Virus record (IMG/VR): IMGVR_UViG_3300025083_003877 | Span: 1 to 30,485 of that record | Reading direction: 5' to 3' (one strand) | Source of the DNA: a virus | DNA length: 30,485 bases | In this document: piece by piece, positions 20,851 to 28,569 of the stretch | Layout: each line of letters begins with the position of its first letter | Numbering within the stretch: the stretch's first letter is position 1 | Notes under the pieces: generated by a model | The model's database searches: none | What the model saw: only the letters and a program-made list of their open reading frames with translations | What the model was told of the DNA's origin: nothing | Made by a program: the position numbers and the translations under genes

Positions 20851-21200
20851 ATGTATCTCTTGAAATTTTTTCCGATCATATAAAACCATACCTTTTACAA
20901 ACCGTCGCTATATGTACTGATCGTAAAATTATTAGAAAAGGTAAATTAAGAATTTTTCAAATAAAGCAGCACTATGCTAAATTGACTTTAGAAGATGAAG
21001 TAAGGACGCGTATATATGAAATACCGTATCCGTTTGAAATAACTAAACAAGGATCGAAAACTATTCTTTGCTACAAACTTAGCAAATTACTAAATTTTGG
21101 AGATTTAGATTTACAGGTTAAGTTTTTAGATTCATCAAAAAAGTCCAAAATATACAATGAAAATTTGTATATAATGCCACTACATGAAGTTGATTTATAG
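20847..21200 (+). CDS. Hypothetical protein of the replication block
   Basis: A 117-residue protein, basic and predicted mixed alpha/beta, without Cys motif or membrane segment. A beta-rich pattern runs through residues 30-90 (KGKLRIFQIKQHYAKLTLED...). I do not recognise a family beyond general similarity to small proteins of marine T4-like phages. It is coupled to the upstream gene by ATGA and lies directly before the helicase promoter, part of which overlaps its 3' end. Confidence 0.55.
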   Translation: MNVSLEIFSDHIKPYLLQTVAICTDRKIIRKGKLRIFQIKQHYAKLTLEDEVRTRIYEIPYPFEITKQGSKTILCYKLSKLLNFGDLDLQVKFLDSSKKSKIYNENLYIMPLHEVDL

Positions 21201-21217
21201 GGTTGATAGACTATAAT
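21190..21217 (+). promoter_or_regulatory. Sigma70-like early promoter for the helicase gene
   Basis: TTGATT (21190-21195), 16-bp spacer, TATAAT (21212-21217), 7 bases to the GTG at 21225. It supports the GTG as the true start of a near-leaderless transcript. Confidence 0.6.
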
Positions 21218-21224
21218 GATATAG

Positions 21225-22853
21225 GTGATTAATAACTTATTGCAACACTTTCCACAAGGATACGATCCAAACTCGTCTCAAGTTAAGCTACTTAAAAGTA
21301 TTGATGAAGCATTCGAGACAGGTAGTAAATTTGTAGTATGTAATGCACCTACAGGAAGTGGTAAGAGTTTTATATCAAAAACATTAGGTAATGTTGCAGA
21401 AGAGAGCCCTGATGAATTTCGTCAGCTAGTTACTTCATACGCTGCTTACAAACGTACCCAGAGTGGGTATACGTATCAAGATGAGTGTGATGAGATGCCA
21501 TCATTTGGTTGTACAGCTTTAACTATTACTAAGGCATTACAAGATCAGTATAAGGAGTTATTTAAAGATACTGCAGTCGTTAAGGGTAAGTCAAACTATC
21601 AATGCGCAATAGATGAGCGATATCCGGTTGATGTAGCGCCATGCTTGCATTCTGCTAATTTAAAGGCAGATTGCTGGGCTAAAAATAAGTGTACATATTA
21701 TGAGGCGAGGAATAAAGCTTTGGTATCGCAGTTTAATACTTTAAACTATAATATGTTTTTTGCTTTACCTAATCACCTTAAGAAAAGACAGTTTTTGATT
21801 TGTGATGAGGCTTCAGAGTTAGAAGATCAATTAGTTAAAGAATTTACTTGTAAAATTGACTACAAGTTTCTCGTAAGAATGGATGTTGATATTAGACCGT
21901 TGACAAAACGAATGCCGGCAGTTAAATGGTTAACAGAGCTGCAAATCGATCTTACTGATAAAATAGAAGAGATTAAAGATATTCTTGCTGTTAAGAAAAC
22001 AAATAATAAAAAGGCTATTCTAGATCTTACTACTAATATGCAACGTATAATGAACTTGCAAAGTAAAGTCGGGTTAGTTACCGATTCGTGGCAAGAGTCT
22101 GAGTACGTTTATGAAAAGGATGCTACAGGAATTACATTTATGCCCCTTAAGGTTAATAAGTTAGCATATAGATTATTTGATTATGCAGATAAGGTAATCC
22201 TAATGTCAGCTACAATTATTGATCCAGATAATTTTTGTAAATCTTTAGGAATTGAAGACTATAAATATGTTGAAGCTGAATCAACGTTTGACCCTAAAAA
22301 GGCTCCTATTGTTTGTAATCCAAAGTATAAGTTAAACTATCATACAATGGATAAGTACCTCCCTCGTATTATTAAGCAGGTAGCAGAAATATGTAATCAT
22401 CATGTAAACGATAAAGGTATTATTCATTCTCAAAATAATAGTATTACAGCTAAATTAGGTACTATGTTATATGGAGATAGATTTTTATATCGCGAGCCTG
22501 GTATTAAGAATGAGGATATTCTAGATAAACATATGTCTAGTGTAGATCCAACTGTGCTTGTATCACCGTCCATGTCGTATGGTGTTGACTTAAAAGGAGA
22601 TCTAGCGAAGTTTCAAATAATTATTAAAGCTCCTTTCTTACCTACCAAGGATGTTAGAATTGAACGAATGATGAAAAATGATTTTGATTGGTATCAAAAT
22701 AAAATGTTATGCTCGTTGATTCAATCATGTGGAAGAGGGGTTCGTTCTAAAAAGGATACATGTATTACATATATACTGGATGGTACTATTGTGGATAGTA
22801 TTTTAAGGTCTAAGCATAAGTTACCAAAATACTTCCTCGAAAGATTTGTTTAA
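21225..22853 (+). CDS. XPD/DinG-type superfamily 2 DNA helicase
   Basis: A 542-residue protein with a GTG start. CNAPTGSGKSF (about 39-49) is Walker A; LICDEASELEDQ (about 189-200) is the DEAx box (DEAS instead of DEAH); KVILMSATI (about 325-333) is motif III; IQSCGRGVRSKKD (about 504-516) is motif VI of the Rad3/XPD/DinG group. Four cysteines in the insert after motif I (NYQCAIDERY..., APCLHS, KADCWAKNKC, near residues 127-160) have the spacing of an XPD/DinG 4Fe-4S domain. Such helicases unwind with 5'-3' polarity. Its own early-type promoter and position after clamp-loader genes point to DNA replication or repair. It is not the T4 gp41 type. Confidence 0.88.
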   Translation: MINNLLQHFPQGYDPNSSQVKLLKSIDEAFETGSKFVVCNAPTGSGKSFISKTLGNVAEESPDEFRQLVTSYAAYKRTQSGYTYQDECDEMPSFGCTALTITKALQDQYKELFKDTAVVKGKSNYQCAIDERYPVDVAPCLHSANLKADCWAKNKCTYYEARNKALVSQFNTLNYNMFFALPNHLKKRQFLICDEASELEDQLVKEFTCKIDYKFLVRMDVDIRPLTKRMPAVKWLTELQIDLTDKIEEIKDILAVKKTNNKKAILDLTTNMQRIMNLQSKVGLVTDSWQESEYVYEKDATGITFMPLKVNKLAYRLFDYADKVILMSATIIDPDNFCKSLGIEDYKYVEAESTFDPKKAPIVCNPKYKLNYHTMDKYLPRIIKQVAEICNHHVNDKGIIHSQNNSITAKLGTMLYGDRFLYREPGIKNEDILDKHMSSVDPTVLVSPSMSYGVDLKGDLAKFQIIIKAPFLPTKDVRIERMMKNDFDWYQNKMLCSLIQSCGRGVRSKKDTCITYILDGTIVDSILRSKHKLPKYFLERFV

Positions 22854-22855
22854 GC

Positions 22856-22863
22856 ATTAAATA
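22856..22863 (+). promoter_or_regulatory. Late promoter ATTAAATA for gp15
   Basis: ATTAAATA ends 6 bases before the ATG at 22870. It marks the switch to virion genes. Confidence 0.5.
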
Positions 22864-22869
22864 TATACA

Positions 22870-23997
22870 ATGGTTAATTACACCTACAACTTTGAAGTTA
22901 AGGATCTCTTAACGCAGTTTGTAGCAGCTTTTGATGACACAGTTATTAAACGCTACGACAAAAATAATAATGCGCGTCAAGAAATCGGTGTTAGGTATGT
23001 GTTTGCTCCTAAGCAGCGAATAATGCACGATATAGTTAACAAAGCTAAAAATATAGAACTTCCAGTTGTTGCTGTTAATTTAGCTAGCGTAGCATATGAT
23101 ACGGAAAGAGTTTTTAATAAGCTTGATAATTTTGAAAATTATGCTAACGCTAATTCCGCTTCAGCTATTAGAACCCCCACACCGGTAAACTTAACTGTCA
23201 ACATGTCTATACTTTGCAGATACATGCAAGATATGGATCAAATTATTTCCAACTTCGTACCATATACGGACCCGTATATAATTTTATCATGGAAAGAGCC
23301 AGTATCAGATAATGTTAATAATTCTATAGAAATTAGATCTGAAGTTTTATGGGATAAAAATATTAATTTAAATACACCTACTGAAACAACATATAGTGAT
23401 AAATTTAGAATTATTGCAGACACATCATTTACTATTAAGGGTTGGTTATTTAGATCGAAAAATGAAAGATCTTCTCCAATTTACTTTATTGAAAATAATT
23501 TTGTAAACGTAAGGCCAGACTTTAACTTCAATCAAGGTCTATCGTCTCTAGAATATGAGTCGTTCTATGACTCATTAACATCAGTTGCAGATATAGAAAC
23601 AATTTCATTATCAGGTATACCTGATATTACAAATGTATACTTTAATACATCTGGTTCTTTATTACCAATTGATAATCCTATCACAATTAAACGGAGTTTA
23701 TCATCTGGAGGAAGAAGTTATACCTTTTATGGTGATAACTATGATAGAACAGAGTTTATAATGCTCAGTTCAAACAGCGCTATTACAACAGGTTTCACAG
23801 CAGTAAATACAACTTATACAGGTGAAGTGAGCGGCTACATTCTACCAAATAGTCAGTGGAATGTACTTAATAATCAAATCCTTAACATCATGATACCAGC
23901 TCTTACTGCTTCTGGTAAATTTGATGTTATTGTCAAAAACCAAGCGGGATGGAAGACTTCAGCAGAAATAGATGGCTTCCACTTCACCGCAGAATAA
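22870..23997 (+). CDS. gp15: Tail sheath stabiliser/completion protein gp15-like, with C-terminal Ig-like extension
   Basis: A 375-residue protein. The N-terminal 230 residues follow T4 gp15: FVAAFDDTVIKR (17-28), the IGVRYVFAPKQRIMHDI block (39-55), PVNLTVNMSILCRYMQDMDQ (about 104-123) with the following PYTDPY, and FTIKGWLFR (about 187-195). gp15 caps the tail tube and sheath and joins the tail to the neck. T4 gp15 is 272 residues. Here about 145 extra residues follow; the part from about 243 on (ITIKRSLSSGGRSYTFYGDN..., GKFDVIVKNQAGWKT) looks like an IPT/TIG Ig-like beta sandwich. The extension may be surface-exposed. Its TAA stop is embedded in the portal late promoter. Confidence 0.8.
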   Translation: MVNYTYNFEVKDLLTQFVAAFDDTVIKRYDKNNNARQEIGVRYVFAPKQRIMHDIVNKAKNIELPVVAVNLASVAYDTERVFNKLDNFENYANANSASAIRTPTPVNLTVNMSILCRYMQDMDQIISNFVPYTDPYIILSWKEPVSDNVNNSIEIRSEVLWDKNINLNTPTETTYSDKFRIIADTSFTIKGWLFRSKNERSSPIYFIENNFVNVRPDFNFNQGLSSLEYESFYDSLTSVADIETISLSGIPDITNVYFNTSGSLLPIDNPITIKRSLSSGGRSYTFYGDNYDRTEFIMLSSNSAITTGFTAVNTTYTGEVSGYILPNSQWNVLNNQILNIMIPALTASGKFDVIVKNQAGWKTSAEIDGFHFTAE

Positions 23998-24000
23998 ATA
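23993..24000 (+). promoter_or_regulatory. Late promoter AATAAATA for the portal gene
   Basis: AATAAATA ends 7 bases before the ATG at 24008 and contains the TAA stop of gp15. Confidence 0.5.
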
Positions 24001-24007
24001 ACTAAAG

Positions 24008-25792
24008 ATGGCTGATACTTCTCCAACAAATGACGGTAGAGCTGCTACGTTTGGCAGAAATCTAGTGAGTTATATCTCAAATAGATTACCGTACGCAAGT
24101 CAACAAGACGATCAACTCAATACGAAGTATAAGTACTTTGCAAAACATGGTACACAAAGGGCAGAAGCGTTAGCGAAAGCATCCGTTACATCTTCTAACC
24201 CGTACAATAATATACCTATCGGTGATTTTGGTAAAGATGGTTCTTTCCAGGATGTAATGTACGCATCTCTAGATGCTAATAAAAGTGGTCGGTTACGCGA
24301 CTATCGTATTATGGCAGCTTATTCTGAAGTATCAGATGCTTTAGATGAAATCTGCGACGAGTGTATTAATATTGATGAAAGTGGACGCGCAGCTAAAATT
24401 CACTACGAAAATATTGATCTTTCAGTAGATGATAAGAAAGGGTTAGATGAAGAGTTTGATAAATATGTTGATTTTTTCGAACTTAGATCAAAAGGTTGGC
24501 AGTATTTTCGTCAGTTGTTAGTTGAAGGTGAAGTCTTTTTTGAGCTTATTTTACATGAAGATTATACTCAAGAAGGTGTTTTAGGGTTAATGAATATTCC
24601 AGCGGAAATTGTCGACCCCGTTTATAACAATATTCAAAATATGCTTGTTAAAGGGTATATTTACAAAAAGCCAATTTTTAGCACCACTCAACCTGAAAAA
24701 ATAGAGAAAACTGAAATGATTCCAATGGAGCAAAATCAGTTAATTTATGCTAATTCAGGTGTATATAACGATACAAAGGATTTTGTAGTACCGTTTTTGG
24801 AGAATGCACGTCGACCATATCGTCAACTATCCTTAATTGAAGATGCAATTGTTATTTACCGACTAGTGAGGGCGCCAGAGCGTTTAGTATTTAACGTCGA
24901 TGTTGGTAACATGGCGCCACCTAAAGCAGAAGCTTATTTGCGCAAGCTTATTCAGAATTACTGGTCTAAAAAGACGTTCGATAATGATCAAAGTAGTGTA
25001 GTTAATAAGTTTAATCCACAATCAATGCTTGACGCGTTTTGGTTTGCTAAGCGTCAAGGGTCTGAGGGTACTTCTGTTACACAGCTTCCAGGAGGTGCTA
25101 ACCTTGGAGAGTTAGCTGACTTAATGTACTTTATTAAGAAGCTGTATCGATCACTTAAAGTACCGGCAACACGTATTGATCCAGAAGATCGTACAGTTGA
25201 TCCATCAAGTATCTTACGGGAAGAACTTAAGTTTGCAAAGTTTATTATTAGGCAGCAGCAGCGGTTTGCGACTGCAGTTAAGAGAGGATTTATTACCCAT
25301 CTTAAATTAAAGGGCTTATGGAAAGAGTTAGAGTTGGTTGAAACTAATCTAGAGGTTATCTTCAACCCACCAACTAACTATTTTGAAATGCGTGAGTCTC
25401 AGAAGTTAGAGCTTAAGGCTGGTAACTTTAATACCCTTGCGAGTAATGAATTTATATCTGTTACTTATGCACAGAAAAAGTATCTTGGTTGGAAGGATCG
25501 TGATATTCTTGCTAATAGAGAGTTCCTTCGTAAAGATGCTGAAATGCAATGGGAGTTATCTCAGATTCAAGCTGCGGGACCAATGTGGAAAGAGCAGCTA
25601 GCTGCCACCGCAGGAGCTGAAGCAGAAATTGGCGGCGAAGGTGGTGGTGTTGCAGGTGGCGGGGATGGTGGTATTCCTGAGTTTGGTGGAGGTGGTGCAG
25701 CAGATACAGGAGAAGCTGATACAGCAGATGCAGGAGCAGAAGAATTAGATGCCGCAGCTGACCTAGGGCCGGATGCAGGAGCTGATACGTAA
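24008..25792 (+). CDS. gp20: Portal vertex protein gp20
   Basis: A 594-residue T4-type portal protein. Landmarks are LRDYRIMAAYSEVSDALDEI (about 96-115), KGWQYFRQLLVEGEVFFELI (about 160-179) and ATRIDPEDRTVDPSSILREE (about 389-408), all highly conserved in gp20 of T4-like phages. It forms the dodecameric ring at the head vertex through which DNA is packaged, and nucleates prohead assembly. The last 70 residues are a low-complexity Gly/Ala/Asp/Glu tail, longer than usual and probably disordered. It ends just before a bidirectional terminator. The neighbouring gene order differs from T4 (see findings). Confidence 0.97.
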   Translation: MADTSPTNDGRAATFGRNLVSYISNRLPYASQQDDQLNTKYKYFAKHGTQRAEALAKASVTSSNPYNNIPIGDFGKDGSFQDVMYASLDANKSGRLRDYRIMAAYSEVSDALDEICDECINIDESGRAAKIHYENIDLSVDDKKGLDEEFDKYVDFFELRSKGWQYFRQLLVEGEVFFELILHEDYTQEGVLGLMNIPAEIVDPVYNNIQNMLVKGYIYKKPIFSTTQPEKIEKTEMIPMEQNQLIYANSGVYNDTKDFVVPFLENARRPYRQLSLIEDAIVIYRLVRAPERLVFNVDVGNMAPPKAEAYLRKLIQNYWSKKTFDNDQSSVVNKFNPQSMLDAFWFAKRQGSEGTSVTQLPGGANLGELADLMYFIKKLYRSLKVPATRIDPEDRTVDPSSILREELKFAKFIIRQQQRFATAVKRGFITHLKLKGLWKELELVETNLEVIFNPPTNYFEMRESQKLELKAGNFNTLASNEFISVTYAQKKYLGWKDRDILANREFLRKDAEMQWELSQIQAAGPMWKEQLAATAGAEAEIGGEGGGVAGGGDGGIPEFGGGGAADTGEADTADAGAEELDAAADLGPDAGADT

Positions 25793-25803
25793 ACACCAAA
25801 AAA

Positions 25804-25821
25804 GCCGCTCCTAGGAGCGGC
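25804..25821. terminator. Bidirectional rho-independent-like terminator
   Basis: A perfect 18-bp palindrome, gccgctcctaggagcggc, forms a 7-bp GC-rich stem with a CTAG loop. Six A residues precede it (25798-25803), giving a six-U tract for leftward transcription. To the right follows a weaker CTTGTT for the portal transcript. It separates gp20 from the convergent small gene. Confidence 0.85.
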
Positions 25822-25840
25822 CTTGTTAAATTAATATCAA

Positions 25841-26020
25841 TTATAGACTATCGTCCCAAACCAAGATAAGGTTAGAGCCACGATTTTCTAAAATTTGAGT
25901 GAGTACAGCACCACTAGTAGGTACTACAGTAGTATTGATAAAATCTGCGAGATAAGCCTCAGTGTAACGACCATCTGGTTGCCCACTTGTTGCTGGAACT
26001 ATAGTTACTTGGTAAGCCAT
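25841..26020 (-). CDS. Tiny leftward late gene, 59 residues
   Basis: A 59-residue protein starting MAYQVTIVPATSGQPDGRYT and ending ILVWDDSL. Support for reality comes from a late promoter ATTAAATA exactly 5 bases before the ATG, a strong leftward terminator 20 bases after the stop, and coding-like composition. It is predicted mixed, with a short amphipathic helix (EAYLADFINTTV) and a final beta strand. No family was recognised. It lies between the portal and neck genes on the opposite strand and may be a small virion protein. Apart from this gene, its promoters and the terminator, the 300-bp gap between gp20 and gp13 holds nothing else I can see. Confidence 0.65.
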   Translation of the reverse strand: MAYQVTIVPATSGQPDGRYTEAYLADFINTTVVPTSGAVLTQILENRGSNLILVWDDSL

Positions 26021-26025
26021 ATCAA

Positions 26026-26033
26026 TATTTAAT
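26026..26033 (-). promoter_or_regulatory. Late promoter ATTAAATA for the tiny leftward gene
   Basis: ATTAAATA on the minus strand, 5 bases before the ATG at 26020. Confidence 0.6.
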
Positions 26034-26084
26034 ACTTTGTATCTTATATACCATAACTTTTAGGTACCTTTTTTGAGGTAGTGG

Positions 26085-26092
26085 ATTAAATA
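26085..26092 (+). promoter_or_regulatory. Late promoter ATTAAATA for gp13
   Basis: ATTAAATA ends 5 bases before the ATG at 26098. It is divergent from the identical motif at 26026-26033. Confidence 0.6.
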
Positions 26093-26097
26093 ATTGT

Positions 26098-27249
26098 ATG
26101 GCATCTGCATGTGAAATAACACCTCTTTCAGCTTTCCTATCAACTAATCTTAATAATAAAATTGAAACGTATAATAGATTAGGTGATAGAATTAAAAGAG
26201 CTTTAGGCTATCCTGTTGTATCTTTAGAGATACATTCCGACCAGCTTAATGAAAATATTCAAATCGCAGTTGAATATTATACACGGTTTGCTGGTTATAC
26301 ACGTGAATACATGATTTTTGATTCTAACTTATATGAGACAAATAAAGGTATACGATTAGATCTTCTTTATACTCTTGCGAATACTGACTTAGATACAACT
26401 GCTAAAAAAATTGCAGGTACCAATCCACTAGGACCAAGTTCAGAGTTTTATGGTGAGACGCCTGATATTGTTTATACTGCTGAATCAGATGTATTATCAT
26501 CTGTGTTCGCGAGTTCATCTGCTTTATCGGCAGACTTTGCAGATGGTGTTAATGAAGGAGAATTATTCGATCACACGCTCGTTAATACATTAACAACCTT
26601 TGACGAATCTTTATCTGGTACGTTTATTGCTAATCAAAGGCGCACATTATCACGTGGAGGGTCTACTAGTAGTATGACAACGTATCAAAATGTATATGAT
26701 TATGATATAATGGATTACAGAAAGGTTATAGCTGTTACGGACTTTGAAGAAGGTTCAAATACTGGTATTAATACATTATTTACTTTAGAGCAGACTATGG
26801 CACAACAAACGTACTTCTCATATGCTATGGGTAATTATGGATTTGATCTAGTGTCTTGGTATACTCTTAAAGAATTTATTGATACACGCGAAAAAATGCT
26901 AGCCCTTAAACGAGATCTTGTATTTGATGAGCGGTCTCAATACTTAAGAATTTATCCGCAACCAAAACATGAGCGCTTTTACGGTGTAGTTTCCACTTAT
27001 TTAGAGCGTTCAATACGTGATGTAATTAAAGAGCAGTGGGTGTATGAGTATGCATTAGCCCTATCAATGGTTACTATCGGTCGAGTAAGAGGTAAGTTTG
27101 GTCAGGTTAGTTTACTTGGTGGAGGTTCTCTCAACTATGATTTATTGCAAGAAGGTCAGCAACGTAAAGCAGAGCTTGAAGAAGAGCTTATGACAGGGGC
27201 AACATCTGGATTTGGTAGTAATGATCCTGTTGGATTTATTGTTGGTTAA
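26098..27249 (+). CDS. gp13: Neck protein gp13-like
   Basis: A 383-residue protein. LGDRIKRALGYPVVSLEIHS (about 28-47) and DQLNENIQIAVEYYTRF (48-64) match the N-terminal block of T4-type gp13 (I..RLGAP...VE.T.DQ......A...Y). EQWVYEYALALS (about 313-324) and the tail LLGGGSLNYDLLQEGQQRKA...EEEL...GFIVG match its C-terminal signature (LPGG...DG..L...A......L.EEL...FGILVG). gp13 with gp14 completes the head for tail joining. The middle (about 95-210) is longer than in T4 gp13 (309 residues) and Ser/Thr-rich. Its last base is shared with the gp4 start (TAATG). Confidence 0.8.
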   Translation: MASACEITPLSAFLSTNLNNKIETYNRLGDRIKRALGYPVVSLEIHSDQLNENIQIAVEYYTRFAGYTREYMIFDSNLYETNKGIRLDLLYTLANTDLDTTAKKIAGTNPLGPSSEFYGETPDIVYTAESDVLSSVFASSSALSADFADGVNEGELFDHTLVNTLTTFDESLSGTFIANQRRTLSRGGSTSSMTTYQNVYDYDIMDYRKVIAVTDFEEGSNTGINTLFTLEQTMAQQTYFSYAMGNYGFDLVSWYTLKEFIDTREKMLALKRDLVFDERSQYLRIYPQPKHERFYGVVSTYLERSIRDVIKEQWVYEYALALSMVTIGRVRGKFGQVSLLGGGSLNYDLLQEGQQRKAELEEELMTGATSGFGSNDPVGFIVG

Positions 27250-27686
27250 TGAATAAAAACAAAAAATATCGCCAAGGTTTATTTGTACCTAATAATAAAG
27301 ATAAATTTATTGGGGAACGGGCAGTGTATAGATCTGGTTTAGAGTTAAAATTTTTTAGGTTTTGTGATAATAATCCAAAAGTATTAAGGTGGGGATCTGA
27401 AAATATTAAGATACCATATTATAACCCACTAACTAAAAGAACGCATAGGTACCATGTAGATAATTACGTTGTTATAAAGGAAGGTGAAAAAATTACAAAA
27501 TATTGTGTTGAGATAAAGCCATACAATCAAACAAAACCACCAACAACTAAATATAGAAAGCGTGAGCATCTCATATACGAGCAAAAGCAATATGTAACTA
27601 ATCAAGCTAAGTGGGCAGCCGCGAGGAAATATTGTGATGGTCGTAACTATAAATTTTTAATTTTAACAGAAAAGGAGATTTCATAA
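27249..27686 (+). CDS. gp4: Head completion protein gp4-like (nuclease-fold)
   Basis: A 145-residue protein. YRSGLELKFFRFCDNNPKVL (27-46), RWGSENIKIPYYNP (47-60), HRYHVDNYVV (66-75) and YCVEIKPYNQTKPP (84-97) match T4 gp4 (YRSS.E..F...D....V..W.SE...IPY, Y..DF.V, EVKP...PP). The E29, D71, and E87-x-K89 residues form a PD-(D/E)xK-like nuclease constellation. gp4 finishes packaged heads, possibly trimming DNA before neck attachment. It is coupled to gp13 by TAATG. Confidence 0.85.
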   Translation: MNKNKKYRQGLFVPNNKDKFIGERAVYRSGLELKFFRFCDNNPKVLRWGSENIKIPYYNPLTKRTHRYHVDNYVVIKEGEKITKYCVEIKPYNQTKPPTTKYRKREHLIYEQKQYVTNQAKWAAARKYCDGRNYKFLILTEKEIS

Positions 27687-27694
27687 GCTTTTGA

Positions 27695-27702
27695 CATAAA
27701 TA
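27695..27702 (+). promoter_or_regulatory. Late promoter CATAAATA for gp21
   Basis: CATAAATA ends 5 bases before the ATG at 27708. Confidence 0.65.
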
Positions 27703-27707
27703 TACGT

Positions 27708-28373
27708 ATGTCAGTTAAACTAAATCTTGTTTGTGAGAATCCAGATATCGTAGATCAGTTTGAAGTCTTCGAAGAGCAGACCAACAAGGACAGTGCAAAA
27801 TCTCTTTTTATTAAAGGTCCTTATATGATGGCTGAAGGAGTAAATCGCAATAAGCGTTTTTACCCACGTAATGAACTCGAGCGTGAAGTTGCTTCATATA
27901 ATGAAAATTTTGTAAAGCCAGGTCGTGCTATGGGTGAGTTAAATCACCCTTCATCTGCAGATGTTGATCTTGAAAGAGCATGTCACATGGTGACTGAGCT
28001 TACGCAAGATGGTAACGTTTTTTATGGTAAGTCAAAAGTACTTACAACACCATGTGGACAGATTGTTCGTTCACTAGTTAATGATGGTGTTAAAGTAGGT
28101 ATGAGTTCACGCGCGCTAGGTACTTTGGAGGAGAGTAGTGAGTATAACACCGTTCGTAATATGAAGCTTGTAGCTATAGATTGCGTTGCCGATCCATCAT
28201 ATCCGAAAGCTTTTGTTAATGGTATCTTAGAATCTAAGCAATGGGTACTTGCTGAAGATGGTAAGTATGAAGAAATTTATGATAAATTTGAAAAGAGTAT
28301 TGCTAAGCTTCCAAAGAGAGAAGTTGAGAAATACCTTCTCGAGCGCATTATGACATTTATTAATAAGATTTGA
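27708..28373 (+). CDS. gp21: Prohead core protease gp21
   Basis: A 221-residue T4-type prohead serine protease. MGELNHPSSADVDLERACHM (75-94) carries catalytic His80; GMSSRALG (131-138) carries the nucleophile Ser (S133 or S134); CVADPSYP (159-166) has D162. GPYMMAEGVNRNKRFYPR (37-54) is the conserved N-terminal block. The protease matures inside the prohead and cleaves scaffold, internal proteins and the gp23 N-terminus after (L/I)xE sites. That supports reading the MKSFLQYIQE-type N-termini at 1-4 kb as its possible substrates. It is expressed from its own late promoter. Confidence 0.95.
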   Translation: MSVKLNLVCENPDIVDQFEVFEEQTNKDSAKSLFIKGPYMMAEGVNRNKRFYPRNELEREVASYNENFVKPGRAMGELNHPSSADVDLERACHMVTELTQDGNVFYGKSKVLTTPCGQIVRSLVNDGVKVGMSSRALGTLEESSEYNTVRNMKLVAIDCVADPSYPKAFVNGILESKQWVLAEDGKYEEIYDKFEKSIAKLPKREVEKYLLERIMTFINKI

Positions 28374-28389
28374 TTAACATTTTAACCTG

Positions 28390-28397
28390 AATAAATA
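28390..28397 (+). promoter_or_regulatory. Late promoter AATAAATA for the small core gene
   Basis: AATAAATA ends 5 bases before the ATG at 28403. Confidence 0.55.
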
Positions 28398-28402
28398 ACA
28401 AT

Positions 28403-28567
28403 ATGTCTAAAGAAACTAAAGAAACATCTACAAAAGACAAAATAATTAAGTTTATTGATGCTATTTCTGGCGAAAACTACGCAGTCGCTAATAAATATTT
28501 ACAGTCAGCTGTTCAAGACAAGATCGAATCACGAATTCGTCAAGCAGCAGAAAAACCACTCTTTTAA
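28403..28567 (+). CDS. Small prohead core protein, gp67-like
   Basis: A 54-residue protein. KIIKFIDAISGENYAVANKY (13-32) followed by LQSAVQDKIESRIRQAAEK fits the pattern of T4 gp67 and its marine counterparts: a short helix, (I/L)xDAI.xG(D/N), A...F/Y...L..K...RI...... It ends LF. gp67 is an essential prohead core component in T4, encoded near gp20-gp21; here it lies between gp21 and gp22. It is preceded by a late promoter with exact 5-base spacing and is followed after 2 bases by gp22. The assignment is by pattern and position; sequence similarity is short. Confidence 0.7.
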   Translation: MSKETKETSTKDKIIKFIDAISGENYAVANKYLQSAVQDKIESRIRQAAEKPLF

Positions 28568-28569
28568 TT

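Noticed and set aside
25512-25799. Leftward Leu/His-rich frame opposite the portal C-terminus
   Set aside because: It is the antisense of a Gly/Ala-rich low-complexity coding region and has no promoter.
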